In this document: in pieces, positions 25,648 through 32,764 of the stretch
Layout of the letters: every line of letters begins with the position of its first letter
Position numbering within the stretch: the first letter of the stretch is position 1
NCBI RefSeq assembly: GCF_001512305.1
Contig: NZ_LNUT01000004.1
Location: forward strand, 1-49,023
Direction of reading: 5' to 3'
Source: Arthrobacter sp. EPSL27
GTDB taxonomy: Bacteria > Actinomycetota > Actinomycetes > Actinomycetales > Micrococcaceae
Length of the DNA stretch: 49,023 bases
The notes under the pieces: model-generated
Database searches by the model: none
What the model saw: only the letters and a program-made list of their open reading frames with translations
Told to the model about the DNA's origin: nothing
Made by a program: the position numbers and the translations under genes

Positions 25648-26499
25648 TTAGTGGCCGTCGACGCCGAGCGTCGCCAGGAGTGTGGCACGCAGGCGGGCCA
25701 GTTCCACGGAACCGCGGTCGCGCGGGCGCTCGCCGGGGACGGCGACGGTGTGCACGATCGTCGCACCGGGCCGCGCGCCGTCGCTGTCCTTGCCGTGTTC
25801 TCTGCCCAGGACGATGATGCGGTCCGCGAGCTGGAGGGCCTCGTCAACGTCGTGGGTGACCAGCAGCACCGTGGTGGGCTCTGCACGGTGGATGTCCAGC
25901 AGCAGGTCCTGCATCTTGATCCGGGTCAGTGCGTCCAGGGCGCCGAACGGTTCGTCGAGGAGCAGGACGCCGGGGTTCCGGGCGAGGGCCCGGGCCAGGG
26001 AGGCGCGCTGCGCCATGCCGCCGGAAATTTCGCGCGGGCGGTGTTTGGCAAAATCCGTGAGGCCCACGAGGTCCAGCAGCCGGCCCACCTTCGCTTTGCC
26101 GTCCCTGGCGCTGATGCCGGCGGGCAGGCCGATCGCGATGTTCGCCTGCAGGGTGTGCCACGGCAGGAGGCGCGGTTCCTGGAAGGCGAAGGCACAGCGG
26201 GAGTCAATGCCCTGGACCGGGGTGCCGTCGATTTCGACGCTGCCGGCGGTGGGGGAATCGAGCCCGGCCGCGGCCCGGAGCAGCGTGGACTTGCCGCAGC
26301 CGGAGGTGCCCAGGATGGCCAGGACCTCGCCGGCGCGGATGTGGGCGTCCACATCGCGCAGGACAGTGTGGGCTTCGGCGCCGGTGCCGAACGTGCGGCC
26401 CAGCGAGCGGAAGGCAACCGGCAGCGCCGGGGTGCGGGTGGCTCCGGCGGCGGCGTGGGTGGACGCCGCGGGCGCGGAGGAGGACAGGACAGCAGTCAT
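25648..26499 (-). CDS. ssuB: Aliphatic sulfonate-type ABC transporter ATPase, first gene of the SAM-controlled operon
   Basis: The 283-residue ATPase has the Walker A GTSGCGKSTLLRAA (about 74-87), Q-loop FQEPRLLPW (about 120), signature SGGMAQRASLARALA (about 165-179), Walker B VLLLDEPFGALD and the switch His in VTHDVDEAL. The LLPW motif after the Q-loop is typical of the SsuB/TauB group. An N-terminal Ala/Thr extension of about 30 residues precedes the domain. The ATG 26499 is 7 bases after a GGAG that is itself part of the SAM-I riboswitch P1 stem. It starts the seven-gene minus operon that ends at 18513. Confidence 0.9.
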   Translation of the reverse strand: MTAVLSSSAPAASTHAAAGATRTPALPVAFRSLGRTFGTGAEAHTVLRDVDAHIRAGEVLAILGTSGCGKSTLLRAAAGLDSPTAGSVEIDGTPVQGIDSRCAFAFQEPRLLPWHTLQANIAIGLPAGISARDGKAKVGRLLDLVGLTDFAKHRPREISGGMAQRASLARALARNPGVLLLDEPFGALDALTRIKMQDLLLDIHRAEPTTVLLVTHDVDEALQLADRIIVLGREHGKDSDGARPGATIVHTVAVPGERPRDRGSVELARLRATLLATLGVDGH

Positions 26500-26508
26500 A
26501 GGGATACT

Positions 26509-26674
26509 CCATCGGTCCTGGCAGTAGCACCCTACGGAATGAGCCTTGATCCGGGTGGTCAGTCCGGCGGTTCCCTTGGCTCATACCTTGCTATCGACGG
26601 CATCCAGGGACGGATGACGGCGACCAGGGTTGCTGCGGCTTCATCGATCCAGGTCTCTCGGCCGCTCGGGATGG
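26509..26674 (-). promoter_or_regulatory. SAM-I (S-box) riboswitch with an enlarged variable region
   Basis: Read on the minus strand, the RNA starts at CCATCCCGAGCGG, continues with GAGAGACCTGG, a TGAAGCC segment and GCAGCAACC, and ends with GGTGCTACTGCC and AGGACCGATGG. These are the conserved S-box core blocks. P1 is CCATC (26670-26674) pairing with GATGG (26509-26513). The P1 3' strand shares its GG with the GGAG used by ssuB, so SAM binding should hide the ribosome site. Between AACC and GGTGCTA lie 96 bases, against 15 in the copy at 27405. This insert holds two hairpin candidates (26601-26616; 26539-26545 with 26578-26584). The identification is by motif reading, not a covariance search. 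Confidence 0.85.
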
Positions 26675-26683
26675 TCGCTTCCT

Positions 26684-26718
26684 ACTAAAACGGAAACAGG
26701 GCTTTTTCCCAAATTTGG
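26684..26718 (-). promoter_or_regulatory. Promoter of the sulfur operon with an overlapping palindrome
   Basis: On the minus strand TTGGGA (26707-26712) and TTTAGT (26684-26689) are 17 bases apart, a good -35/-10 pair ending about 10 bases before the aptamer. The palindrome CCAAATTTGG (26709-26718) overlaps the -35 box and may be a repressor or activator site. The stretch is A/T-rich in a GC-rich region. Confidence 0.6.
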
Positions 26719-26855
26719 AGTTTTTTCTGCGTAATATTCGGCGCGGCAGCCGCGGTGGCCGCAGCAGCATTCAGATATTCGCCACACGTGCAAGGGCGGG
26801 GCCGCGCCCTGCCCTTCCCTGCCCTGGGCTGGCACCGGGCCGTTAGGCTGTGCGT

Positions 26856-27281
26856 ATGGCCCATGTCAACGATCCGGCAGTCCTCGAAAAGCTCCTGCGC
26901 ACCAAGGGACGGTGGGCGATTGTCGGCCTGTCCACGAACCAGTGGCGTGCCGCCTACGACACGTCGCTGTTCATCCGTGACCGGCTGGGCATGGAGATCA
27001 TTCCGGTCAACCTGCCCGCCGACCCCGTGCACGGCGAAACCGGCTACGCCGCACTCTCCGACATTCCCGCCGAGAAGCAGCCGATCGACGTCGTCGACTG
27101 CTTTGTGAACTCCCGCAAGGTGGGGGCCGTGGTGGACCAGGCCATCGCCGTCGGCGCCAAGGCGGTCTGGATGCAGCTGGGTGTCATCGATGAAGCCGCT
27201 GCGGCCCGGGCGAAGGCCGCCGGGCTGGACGTGATCATGAACGCCTGTCCGGCGCAGGACGCCCCCCGGTTCGGTCTCTGA
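26856..27281 (+). CDS. Small CoA-binding domain protein between the two riboswitches
   Basis: The 141-residue protein is a CoA_binding Rossmann domain: GRWAIVGLSTNQWRAAYDTSLFI (about 15-37), IIPVNLPADPVHGE, PIDVVDCFVNSRKVGAVVDQAI and AVWMQLGVIDEAAAARAKAAGLDVIMNACP. It resembles the last gene of the minus operon (18513-19007) in motif order but is shorter. The start ATG 26856 follows the -10 candidate TAGGCT (26844-26849) by six bases, so it is probably leaderless. It is not under either riboswitch. Its place between the two SAM-regulated operons suggests a link to sulfur or acyl-CoA metabolism, unproven. Confidence 0.8.
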   Translation: MAHVNDPAVLEKLLRTKGRWAIVGLSTNQWRAAYDTSLFIRDRLGMEIIPVNLPADPVHGETGYAALSDIPAEKQPIDVVDCFVNSRKVGAVVDQAIAVGAKAVWMQLGVIDEAAAARAKAAGLDVIMNACPAQDAPRFGL

Positions 27282-27404
27282 CAGGAGCCGGACCGCCCGG
27301 CCGGCACCCCGCTCCGGCCCGTCCGGGCAACTGATTTCCTGCTTTACGGCGTGTGACGTCCGGCTTCGTCCCCGGCCCGGGCGTGTGCAAGATTCGTGGT
27401 GTAA

Positions 27405-27489
27405 CCATCCCGAGCGGCTGAGAGACCTGGCTCTGTGACGCCGCAGCAACCCCCTCCTTTGAGGACGGTGCTACTGCCAGGACCGATGG
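27405..27489 (+). promoter_or_regulatory. SAM-I (S-box) riboswitch heading the metNI operon
   Basis: The 85-base aptamer starts CCATCCCGAGCGGC, has GAGAGACCTGGCTC, GACGCCGCAGCAACC, a short hairpin (CCCTCC with GAGG) and CGGTGCTACTGCC, AGGACCGATGG. The P1 stem is CCATC (27405-27409) with GATGG (27485-27489). The last part, from GGTGCTA to GATGGAG, is the same as in the copy at 26509-26674. The GGAG at 27488-27491 overlaps P1, so control is probably at translation of the 45-codon ORF that starts 7 bases later at 27499. Confidence 0.88.
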
Positions 27490-27498
27490 AGAACCACT

Positions 27499-27636
27499 GT
27501 GTTCTACGGACCTTCAGGCTGCGCTTGGCGCTGCCCTGAAGCCGGGGCGCACGGCTTTTCCTCGGGCGAGCCCGGAGGAACCATGAACATCCAGACCACG
27601 TCTTTGCCATCACCGGGGGACGGTGACCGCCTGTGA
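27499..27636 (+). CDS. 45-residue leader ORF under the SAM riboswitch, coupled to metN
   Basis: The frame opens at GTG 27499, exactly 7 bases after the GGAG that overlaps the riboswitch P1 stem; ssuB uses the same 7-base spacing in the other copy. It runs 45 codons without a stop and ends at TGA 27634-27636, which overlaps the metN GTG start. The peptide starts MFYGPSGCAWRC, so it has two cysteines spaced CAWRC. An internal ATG (27583) with a strong GGAGG could give a 17-residue form. No domain, signal peptide or membrane segment is seen. It might act as a coupling or attenuation leader rather than as a protein. The stem candidate CTTCAGG/CCTGAAG inside it could regulate metN further. Confidence 0.6.
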   Translation: MFYGPSGCAWRCPEAGAHGFSSGEPGGTMNIQTTSLPSPGDGDRL

Positions 27637-28442
27637 TCGACATCCAGAACGTCACTACCTCCTTCGCCTCGGCTGAAGGGCGGTTCACCGCCGTCGACGA
27701 CGTCAGCCTGCACATCCAGCGGGGCAGCATCCAGGGCATCATCGGGTTCTCCGGAGCGGGGAAGTCCACGCTGCTGCGCAACATCAACCTCCTTGAGCGG
27801 CCGACGTCGGGCCGCGTCCTGGTTGACGGGGTGGACCTGACCGCGCTGTCAGAGCCCGAGCTGCGCACCAAGCGGCACGGCATCGGGATGATCTTCCAGC
27901 ACTTCAACCTGCTCAACAACCTGACCGCGCAGGAAAACGTGGAACTGTCGCTGAAATTCGCGGGTGTCGGCAAGGCGGAACGGCGCCGCCGGGCGGCTGA
28001 GACGCTGGAGATCGTGGATCTGGCCGACAAGGCCGGAAGCTATCCTGCGAAGCTCTCCGGCGGTCAGAAACAGCGGGTGGCCATCGCCCGCGCGCTCGCC
28101 TCGGAGCCGAAGGTGCTGCTGTGCGACGAGCCGACGTCGGCCGTTGACCCCCGCACCACCTCGTCCGTCCTGCAGTACTTGGCCGACGTCAACGCCGAAT
28201 TCGGCATCACCATTGTGGTGGTCACCCACGAAATGAACGTCATCAAGGCCATCGCCGACAACGTGGCGGTCATGGAAGACGGCCGGGTGGTGGAGCAGTT
28301 CGACCTCATCGAGCTGCAACGGCCCGGATTCCACCCGGCGACGTCGATCGGGCGCTACCTGGTGTCCGACGAGATCCAGCTGCAGCGCTCCGCACCGGCT
28401 GACCGTCCCGCTGCCTCCGTGGAAAGACTGATCAATGCTTGA
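27633..28442 (+). CDS. metN: Methionine/organosulfur ABC transporter ATPase
   Basis: The 269-residue ATPase has Walker A GFSGAGKSTLLRNI (about 38-51), Q-loop FQHFNLL (about 89), signature LSGGQKQRVAIARAL (about 141-155), Walker B VLLCDEPTSAVDP and the switch His in VTHEMNVI, in the MetN style. It lacks the C-terminal NIL/ACT-like domain that closes full MetN proteins (about 340 residues), so methionine feedback at the protein is probably absent. It starts at GTG 27633 inside the stop of the leader ORF and overlaps metI by 8 bases. With the metI and metQ products it imports methionine or an organosulfur compound. Confidence 0.87.
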   Translation: MIDIQNVTTSFASAEGRFTAVDDVSLHIQRGSIQGIIGFSGAGKSTLLRNINLLERPTSGRVLVDGVDLTALSEPELRTKRHGIGMIFQHFNLLNNLTAQENVELSLKFAGVGKAERRRRAAETLEIVDLADKAGSYPAKLSGGQKQRVAIARALASEPKVLLCDEPTSAVDPRTTSSVLQYLADVNAEFGITIVVVTHEMNVIKAIADNVAVMEDGRVVEQFDLIELQRPGFHPATSIGRYLVSDEIQLQRSAPADRPAASVERLINA

Positions 28443-29100
28443 GCGCTTCCTTGAAGTCCTGCCCGAGATCGGTGCCGCCATGGGGCAGACGCTCACCATG
28501 CTGCTGGTCGCCATCCCGCTGGCCGTCCTCCTGGGCACCCCCCTGGGCGTCCTGCTGTACACCATCGGCCCGAACGGCCTCAAGCACAAGCCCCGGCTGC
28601 ACCGTGTGCTGGACGGGCTGGTCAACCTGATCCGTTCGTTCCCGTTCCTGATCCTGCTCATCGCGATCATCCCGGTGACACGGTTCATCGTCGGGACCAC
28701 CATCGGTACGGCGGCGGTGATCGTTCCACTGACCCTCAACGCCATTCCGTACTTCGCCCGGTTCGTGGAACAGAACCTCAGCCAGCTCGGCGGCGGAGTC
28801 GTGGAGGCCGCGCGGTCGATGGGTGCGAGCCGGTCCCAGATCGTCCGGGACGTGTTGATCGTGGAAGCCAAACCGGGGCTCGTCAGCTCCATCACCATCA
28901 TGACCGTCAGCTTCATTTCCTACTCGGCGATGGCCGGCCTGGTTGGCGGCGGCGGAATCGGCGACTTCGCGATCCGGTACGGCTACTACCGCTACGAAAC
29001 GCCGCTCATGATCACGGCCATCATCCTCATGATCCTGCTGGTCACCGCCGTCCAGCTCAGCGGTTCCTACCTCGCCCGGCGCCTGGACAAACGGCTCTGA
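28435..29100 (+). CDS. metI: Methionine/organosulfur ABC transporter permease
   Basis: The 221-residue membrane protein has five hydrophobic segments and the typical MetI content: MGQTLTMLLVAIPLAVLLGTPLG near the start, NLIRSFPFLILLIAIIP (about 63-79), the EAA loop VVEAARSMGASRSQIVRDVLIVEAKPGL (about 122-149) and GLVGGGGIGDFAIRYGYYRYE (about 165-185). Length is usual for MetI. It overlaps metN and is followed after 50 bases by a flavin monooxygenase gene, then metQ. The interposed oxygenase suggests the transported ligand is an organosulfur compound that is oxidised after entry. Confidence 0.88.
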   Translation: MLERFLEVLPEIGAAMGQTLTMLLVAIPLAVLLGTPLGVLLYTIGPNGLKHKPRLHRVLDGLVNLIRSFPFLILLIAIIPVTRFIVGTTIGTAAVIVPLTLNAIPYFARFVEQNLSQLGGGVVEAARSMGASRSQIVRDVLIVEAKPGLVSSITIMTVSFISYSAMAGLVGGGGIGDFAIRYGYYRYETPLMITAIILMILLVTAVQLSGSYLARRLDKRL

Positions 29101-29150
29101 ACGCCTCCGCCGCGCTCTCTTTCACACCTCCCTCTCCGGAAAGTACCCCG

Positions 29151-30587
29151 ATGACTTCAACTGCCAGCCGCCGCTTCGACGGCCCCCGCCCCCGCCTGCT
29201 GCTCAGCGCCTTCGTGATGAACACATCCAGCCACATTATGGGCGGCCAGTGGAAGCGCCCCGAAGCCCAGCAGCACCGGTTCAACGAGCTCCCGCTGTGG
29301 GTCGACCTGGCGCGCCAGCTGGAAGACGCAAAATTCGACGCCATCTTCTTCGCCGACGTCGTGGGCCTCTATGGTGACTACGACGGCGGCTGGGCGTCCC
29401 TGCTCAAAAAGGGCCTGCAGGTGCCCTCCAATGACCCGCTCATCCTGCTGTCCGCCCTGGCCGGCGCGACCCGTGAAATCGGGCTGGCGGCGACGTCCTC
29501 GGTCATCCAGAGCCATCCCTTCCAGTTCGCCCGGCAGATGTCCACCCTCGACCACATCAGCAACGGCCGGGTGGGCTGGAACATCGTCACCAGTGTGCTG
29601 GAAAACGCCCACCGGAACTTCAACGCCACCGAACTGACCAAGCACGACGAAAGATACGACTGGGCCGACGAATATGTCACCGCCGCCTACAAACTGTGGG
29701 AGGGCTCCTGGGAGGACGGTGCGCTGCTCCTGGACAAGGAAAGCGGGGTCCACGCAGACCCGGAGAAAGTCAGCAAGATCTACCACCGCGGCCCCCGGTA
29801 CTCCATTGACGGCCCGCACCTCTCTGCCCCGTCGCCGCAGCGCACACCCGTGCTCTTCCAGGCCGGCAGCTCAGGCCGCGGCCAGCAGTTCTGCGCCGCC
29901 AACGCCGAGGCCACCTTCACCCTGGCCCCCAGCGTCGAGATTGCGGCGAAATACACGGCCGCCGTCCGGGAACAGGCGGCAGCCGCGGGGCGCCGCCCGG
30001 AGGATGTGAAGTTCCTGCAGGGCATGCACTTCGTGGTGGGCGGCACCGAAGCGGAAGCCAACCGCAAGGCGGCCGAGCTGGAGGAGAGCCTGGACATCGA
30101 GGCCCTCCTGGCCCACGTCGGCGGCGGACTCGGCACCGACCTTGGGGGCCTTCCGCTGGACACGCCGCTCGGTGACCTCGCCACCGAAGGCAGCCAAGGG
30201 CACCTTCAGGCGGTCCGTGCTTCGGTCCGCGACGGCAACCCCACGCTCCGGGACATTGCGCTGTACCGCAGCCGCGCCAACCGCGTGGTGGGAACCCCGG
30301 AACAGATCGCCGACCGGCTCGAAGAGTGGCAGGACGCCGGCATCGACGGCATCAACATCATCAACCAGACCCTCCCGGGCTCCTACACGGACTTCATCAG
30401 CGGTGTGCTGCCCGAACTGCGCAGCCGCGGGCTTGCCCAGGCCGACTACGGCCCCGGAACCTTGCGCGAAAAGCTTTTCGGCGCCGGCCCCCGCCTGAAC
30501 GACAGGCACCCCGCCGCCGCCTTCCGGGGCGCCTTCACCGAGTTCACCGCTGCGGCGGAGAACAAACCCGCCCCCGTCAGCGTCTAA
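29151..30587 (+). CDS. FMNH2-dependent monooxygenase of the NtaA/SnaA/DszA type
   Basis: The 478-residue luciferase-like protein has family blocks RLLLSAFVMNTSSHI, then FDAIFFADVVGLYGDYDG (about 63-80), SNDPLILLSALAGAT, HISNGRVGWNIVTSVLENAHRNF and TPVLFQAGSSGRGQQFCA (about 232-249). Enzymes of this group oxidise nitrilotriacetate, dibenzothiophene sulfone, dimethyl sulfide and similar compounds with FMNH2 and oxygen. The start is ATG 29151 with GGAAAG upstream. It lies in the SAM-riboswitch operon between metI and metQ. The substrate is unknown, but an organosulfur compound is likely from context. No flavin reductase is nearby. Confidence 0.85.
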   Translation: MTSTASRRFDGPRPRLLLSAFVMNTSSHIMGGQWKRPEAQQHRFNELPLWVDLARQLEDAKFDAIFFADVVGLYGDYDGGWASLLKKGLQVPSNDPLILLSALAGATREIGLAATSSVIQSHPFQFARQMSTLDHISNGRVGWNIVTSVLENAHRNFNATELTKHDERYDWADEYVTAAYKLWEGSWEDGALLLDKESGVHADPEKVSKIYHRGPRYSIDGPHLSAPSPQRTPVLFQAGSSGRGQQFCAANAEATFTLAPSVEIAAKYTAAVREQAAAAGRRPEDVKFLQGMHFVVGGTEAEANRKAAELEESLDIEALLAHVGGGLGTDLGGLPLDTPLGDLATEGSQGHLQAVRASVRDGNPTLRDIALYRSRANRVVGTPEQIADRLEEWQDAGIDGINIINQTLPGSYTDFISGVLPELRSRGLAQADYGPGTLREKLFGAGPRLNDRHPAAAFRGAFTEFTAAAENKPAPVSV

Positions 30588-30613
30588 ATCACCCCCATAA
30601 AGGACCAAGAACA

Positions 30614-31486
30614 ATGCAGCGTAGAAATTTCCTCAAGTACGCCCTCGCCGGTGCCGGCGCCGCCTCCGTTTCGGCGCTCACCGGGTGCGGGCTCGTCAAC
30701 CCCGGCGGCGCCGGCGCGGCCGGAGGGGGCAAGACCATCAAAATCATCGTCACCGAATCCGCTCCGTACCAGGAGCCCACGAAGATCGCGCAGAAACTGC
30801 TGGCGGCGAAGGGCTGGACCCTGGAACCGACCTACGTCACGGACATCATCCAGCCCAACCTGGCCGTTGCCAACGGCGAGTTCGACGCCAACTTCTTCCA
30901 GCACAACGCCTACCTGAAGCAGTTCAACCAGGACAAGGGCCTGGCGAATGTAGGCCTCTTTTACGTCTACAGCGCCCCGGGCGGCATCTGGTCCGACAAG
31001 TACAAGTCCCTGGCCGAACTGCCGGACGGGGCGAAGATCGGCATCCCGGTGGACCCGGCCAACAACGGCCGCGCCCTGTTCATGCTCCGCGACGCAGGCC
31101 TGCTGGAACTCTCCGAGGCCACGGTGGTCCACACCTCGCAGAAGAACATCACGGCCAACCCGAAAAAACTGCAGTTCGTCGAGGTGGACCAGCAGTCCCT
31201 CGCCAAGACTCTGCCGGACGTCGACGCCGGGTTCCTGATCGCCCGGATGGCTGCCGACGCCAAGCACACCAAGGCCGACGCCCTCGCCTTCGAACCGGAC
31301 GCGGACCAGGCACCGTTCCGGATCGTGGTGGCCGGCCGGCAGGACTTCGCCGGGTCGGAGAAGGCGGCCGCCCTGAAGGAGGCGTACCAGTCGCCGGAGG
31401 TCAAAGCCTGGTTTGCCGGTTACCAGGACGGGATCCTGCCCACCCCGTGGGACCAGGACCCTGCAGCCGACGCCGCCCAGCTCTAG
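30614..31486 (+). CDS. metQ: MetQ-like substrate-binding lipoprotein
   Basis: The 290-residue protein has a twin-arginine start (RRNFLKYA) and a lipobox LTGC with cysteine 25. The mature part is NlpA/MetQ-like: IKIIVTESAPYQEPTKIAQKLLAAKGW, VANGEFDANFFQHNAYLKQFN (the ligand-tunnel segment), AKIGIPVDPANNGRALFML (about 140-158), SLAKTLPDVDAGFL and a C-terminal SPEVKAWF. It delivers the ligand to the metI permease. The order metN-metI-oxygenase-metQ is unusual, as metQ normally follows metI directly. Methionine or another organosulfur ligand remains open. Confidence 0.88.
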   Translation: MQRRNFLKYALAGAGAASVSALTGCGLVNPGGAGAAGGGKTIKIIVTESAPYQEPTKIAQKLLAAKGWTLEPTYVTDIIQPNLAVANGEFDANFFQHNAYLKQFNQDKGLANVGLFYVYSAPGGIWSDKYKSLAELPDGAKIGIPVDPANNGRALFMLRDAGLLELSEATVVHTSQKNITANPKKLQFVEVDQQSLAKTLPDVDAGFLIARMAADAKHTKADALAFEPDADQAPFRIVVAGRQDFAGSEKAAALKEAYQSPEVKAWFAGYQDGILPTPWDQDPAADAAQL

Positions 31487-31513
31487 CCCCGGGACAACCG
31501 CCAGGAGAATGTG

Positions 31514-32752
31514 ATGACATACGCACCAGAGAACACCAGGAATGTCCCGGCAGCCACCACCGAGGCCGGGTACGAGGCGCTTGCCGGGCGCTTCCGGCCG
31601 CTCTTTGCCCGGATCGCCGAAGGGGCGCTGGCCCGGGAACAGGACCGGGTCCTGCCCTTCGAGCAGGTCCGGCTGCTGAACGATGCCGGGTTCGGGCGGT
31701 TGCGGGTGCCGCTGGAACACGGAGGTGACGGCATCGGTTTCGAACCGTTCTTCCGCCTGCTCATCGAACTTGCGGAGGCGGACCCGTCAGTGGCGCACCT
31801 CTACCGGTCGCACTTCGCGTTCGTCGAGACCGTCGGCCTTGAGGACCGGGACTTCCAGGGCCGCTGGTACCCCAAGGTGGTGGCCGGCGAGATCTTCGGG
31901 AACGCCGCCACCGAGCCTTCCGGAAACGCCCTGGGGTCCACCGGCACCACCCTGACCCGGGCCGGAGAGGACTGGCTGCTGAACGGCAGGAAGTTCTATA
32001 CCACCGGCACCATCTTTGCCGAATGGATCGCCGTCACGGCCAGCACCGAGGGCATCGACGGCCGCCAGTACGCCGTCGTCAGCACCACCGCCCCGGGGGT
32101 GGAGATACTCGATGACTGGGACGGTTTCGGCCAGCAGCTGACGGGGACCGGCACCACGGTGTTCCGGGACGCCGTCGTGCCCGACGCGAACATCATCCAG
32201 CGGTCGGTGTCCACGACGCACGAACCGGCTTTCTTCCAGCTGGTCCTCCTCGCTGTCCTGGCAGGCATCGGCCGGGCGGCGCTGGCTGATGCGCGCGTCT
32301 TGGTCCGCGACCGGAAGCGGACCTTCAACACCGGTTCGGGGGAGTTGTTCCGCCGCGACCCCTTGATCCTCCAGCTGGTGGGGCACCTCGCGGCCAAGGC
32401 TTTCGCCGCCGAATCGATCGTGCGCGCCGCGGCCCGGGAACTGGATGCCGCAACCGATCCGGACCTCGACCTCACCGCGGAACAGCGCTACACCCGGGGT
32501 GCGGTGGCCGTGGAGAAAGCCCAGCTGCTGGTTCCCGAGCTGGTGCAGGCCGCCGCGCAGCAGCTCTTCGACGTCACCGGCGCCTCGTCGACCTCCAAGG
32601 CAAAGGCCCTGGACAGGCACTGGCGCAATGCCCGGACGGTGGCCACCCACAATCCGGCCGTGTTCAAAGCCCGGATCGTCGGGGACTTCGAAGTCAACGG
32701 CACCCTTCCCGAGGGGCTGCACAGCATCGGGGATGCGCGCGCCGCCGGGTAG
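31514..32752 (+). CDS. Acyl-CoA dehydrogenase-fold monooxygenase, SfnB/DszC-like
   Basis: The 412-residue protein has the acyl-CoA dehydrogenase fold: an N-terminal helical part with LLNDAGFGRLRVPLEHGG, a middle beta domain with GNAATEPSGNALGSTGT (about 133-149) and a C-terminal helical domain with DVTGASSTSKAKALDRHWRNARTVATHNP (about 352-380). The last segment is typical of SfnB and DszC-type flavin monooxygenases, not of true beta-oxidation enzymes, and no catalytic glutamate is evident. ATG 31514 is preceded by GGAG. It is the last gene of the SAM-controlled metN operon. It probably oxidises a sulfur compound; the name SfnB is by resemblance. Confidence 0.83.
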   Translation: MTYAPENTRNVPAATTEAGYEALAGRFRPLFARIAEGALAREQDRVLPFEQVRLLNDAGFGRLRVPLEHGGDGIGFEPFFRLLIELAEADPSVAHLYRSHFAFVETVGLEDRDFQGRWYPKVVAGEIFGNAATEPSGNALGSTGTTLTRAGEDWLLNGRKFYTTGTIFAEWIAVTASTEGIDGRQYAVVSTTAPGVEILDDWDGFGQQLTGTGTTVFRDAVVPDANIIQRSVSTTHEPAFFQLVLLAVLAGIGRAALADARVLVRDRKRTFNTGSGELFRRDPLILQLVGHLAAKAFAAESIVRAAARELDAATDPDLDLTAEQRYTRGAVAVEKAQLLVPELVQAAAQQLFDVTGASSTSKAKALDRHWRNARTVATHNPAVFKARIVGDFEVNGTLPEGLHSIGDARAAG

Positions 32753-32764
32753 TAAGCTCACCCC
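32753..32764 (+). promoter_or_regulatory. Leaderless promoter of the MmcQ/YjbR gene
   Basis: TAAGCT at 32753-32758 begins right after the upstream stop codon and ends six bases before the ATG at 32765. No ribosome site is present. It separates the small genes from the sulfur operon. Confidence 0.6.

Noticed and set aside
27405..27489. SAM-IV or thiamine riboswitch as alternative classes
   Set aside because: The GAGAGACCTGG, GCAGCAACC and GGTGCTA blocks in order match S-box SAM-I; thiamine-type CTGAGA occurs in isolation only, without the rest of the THI core.
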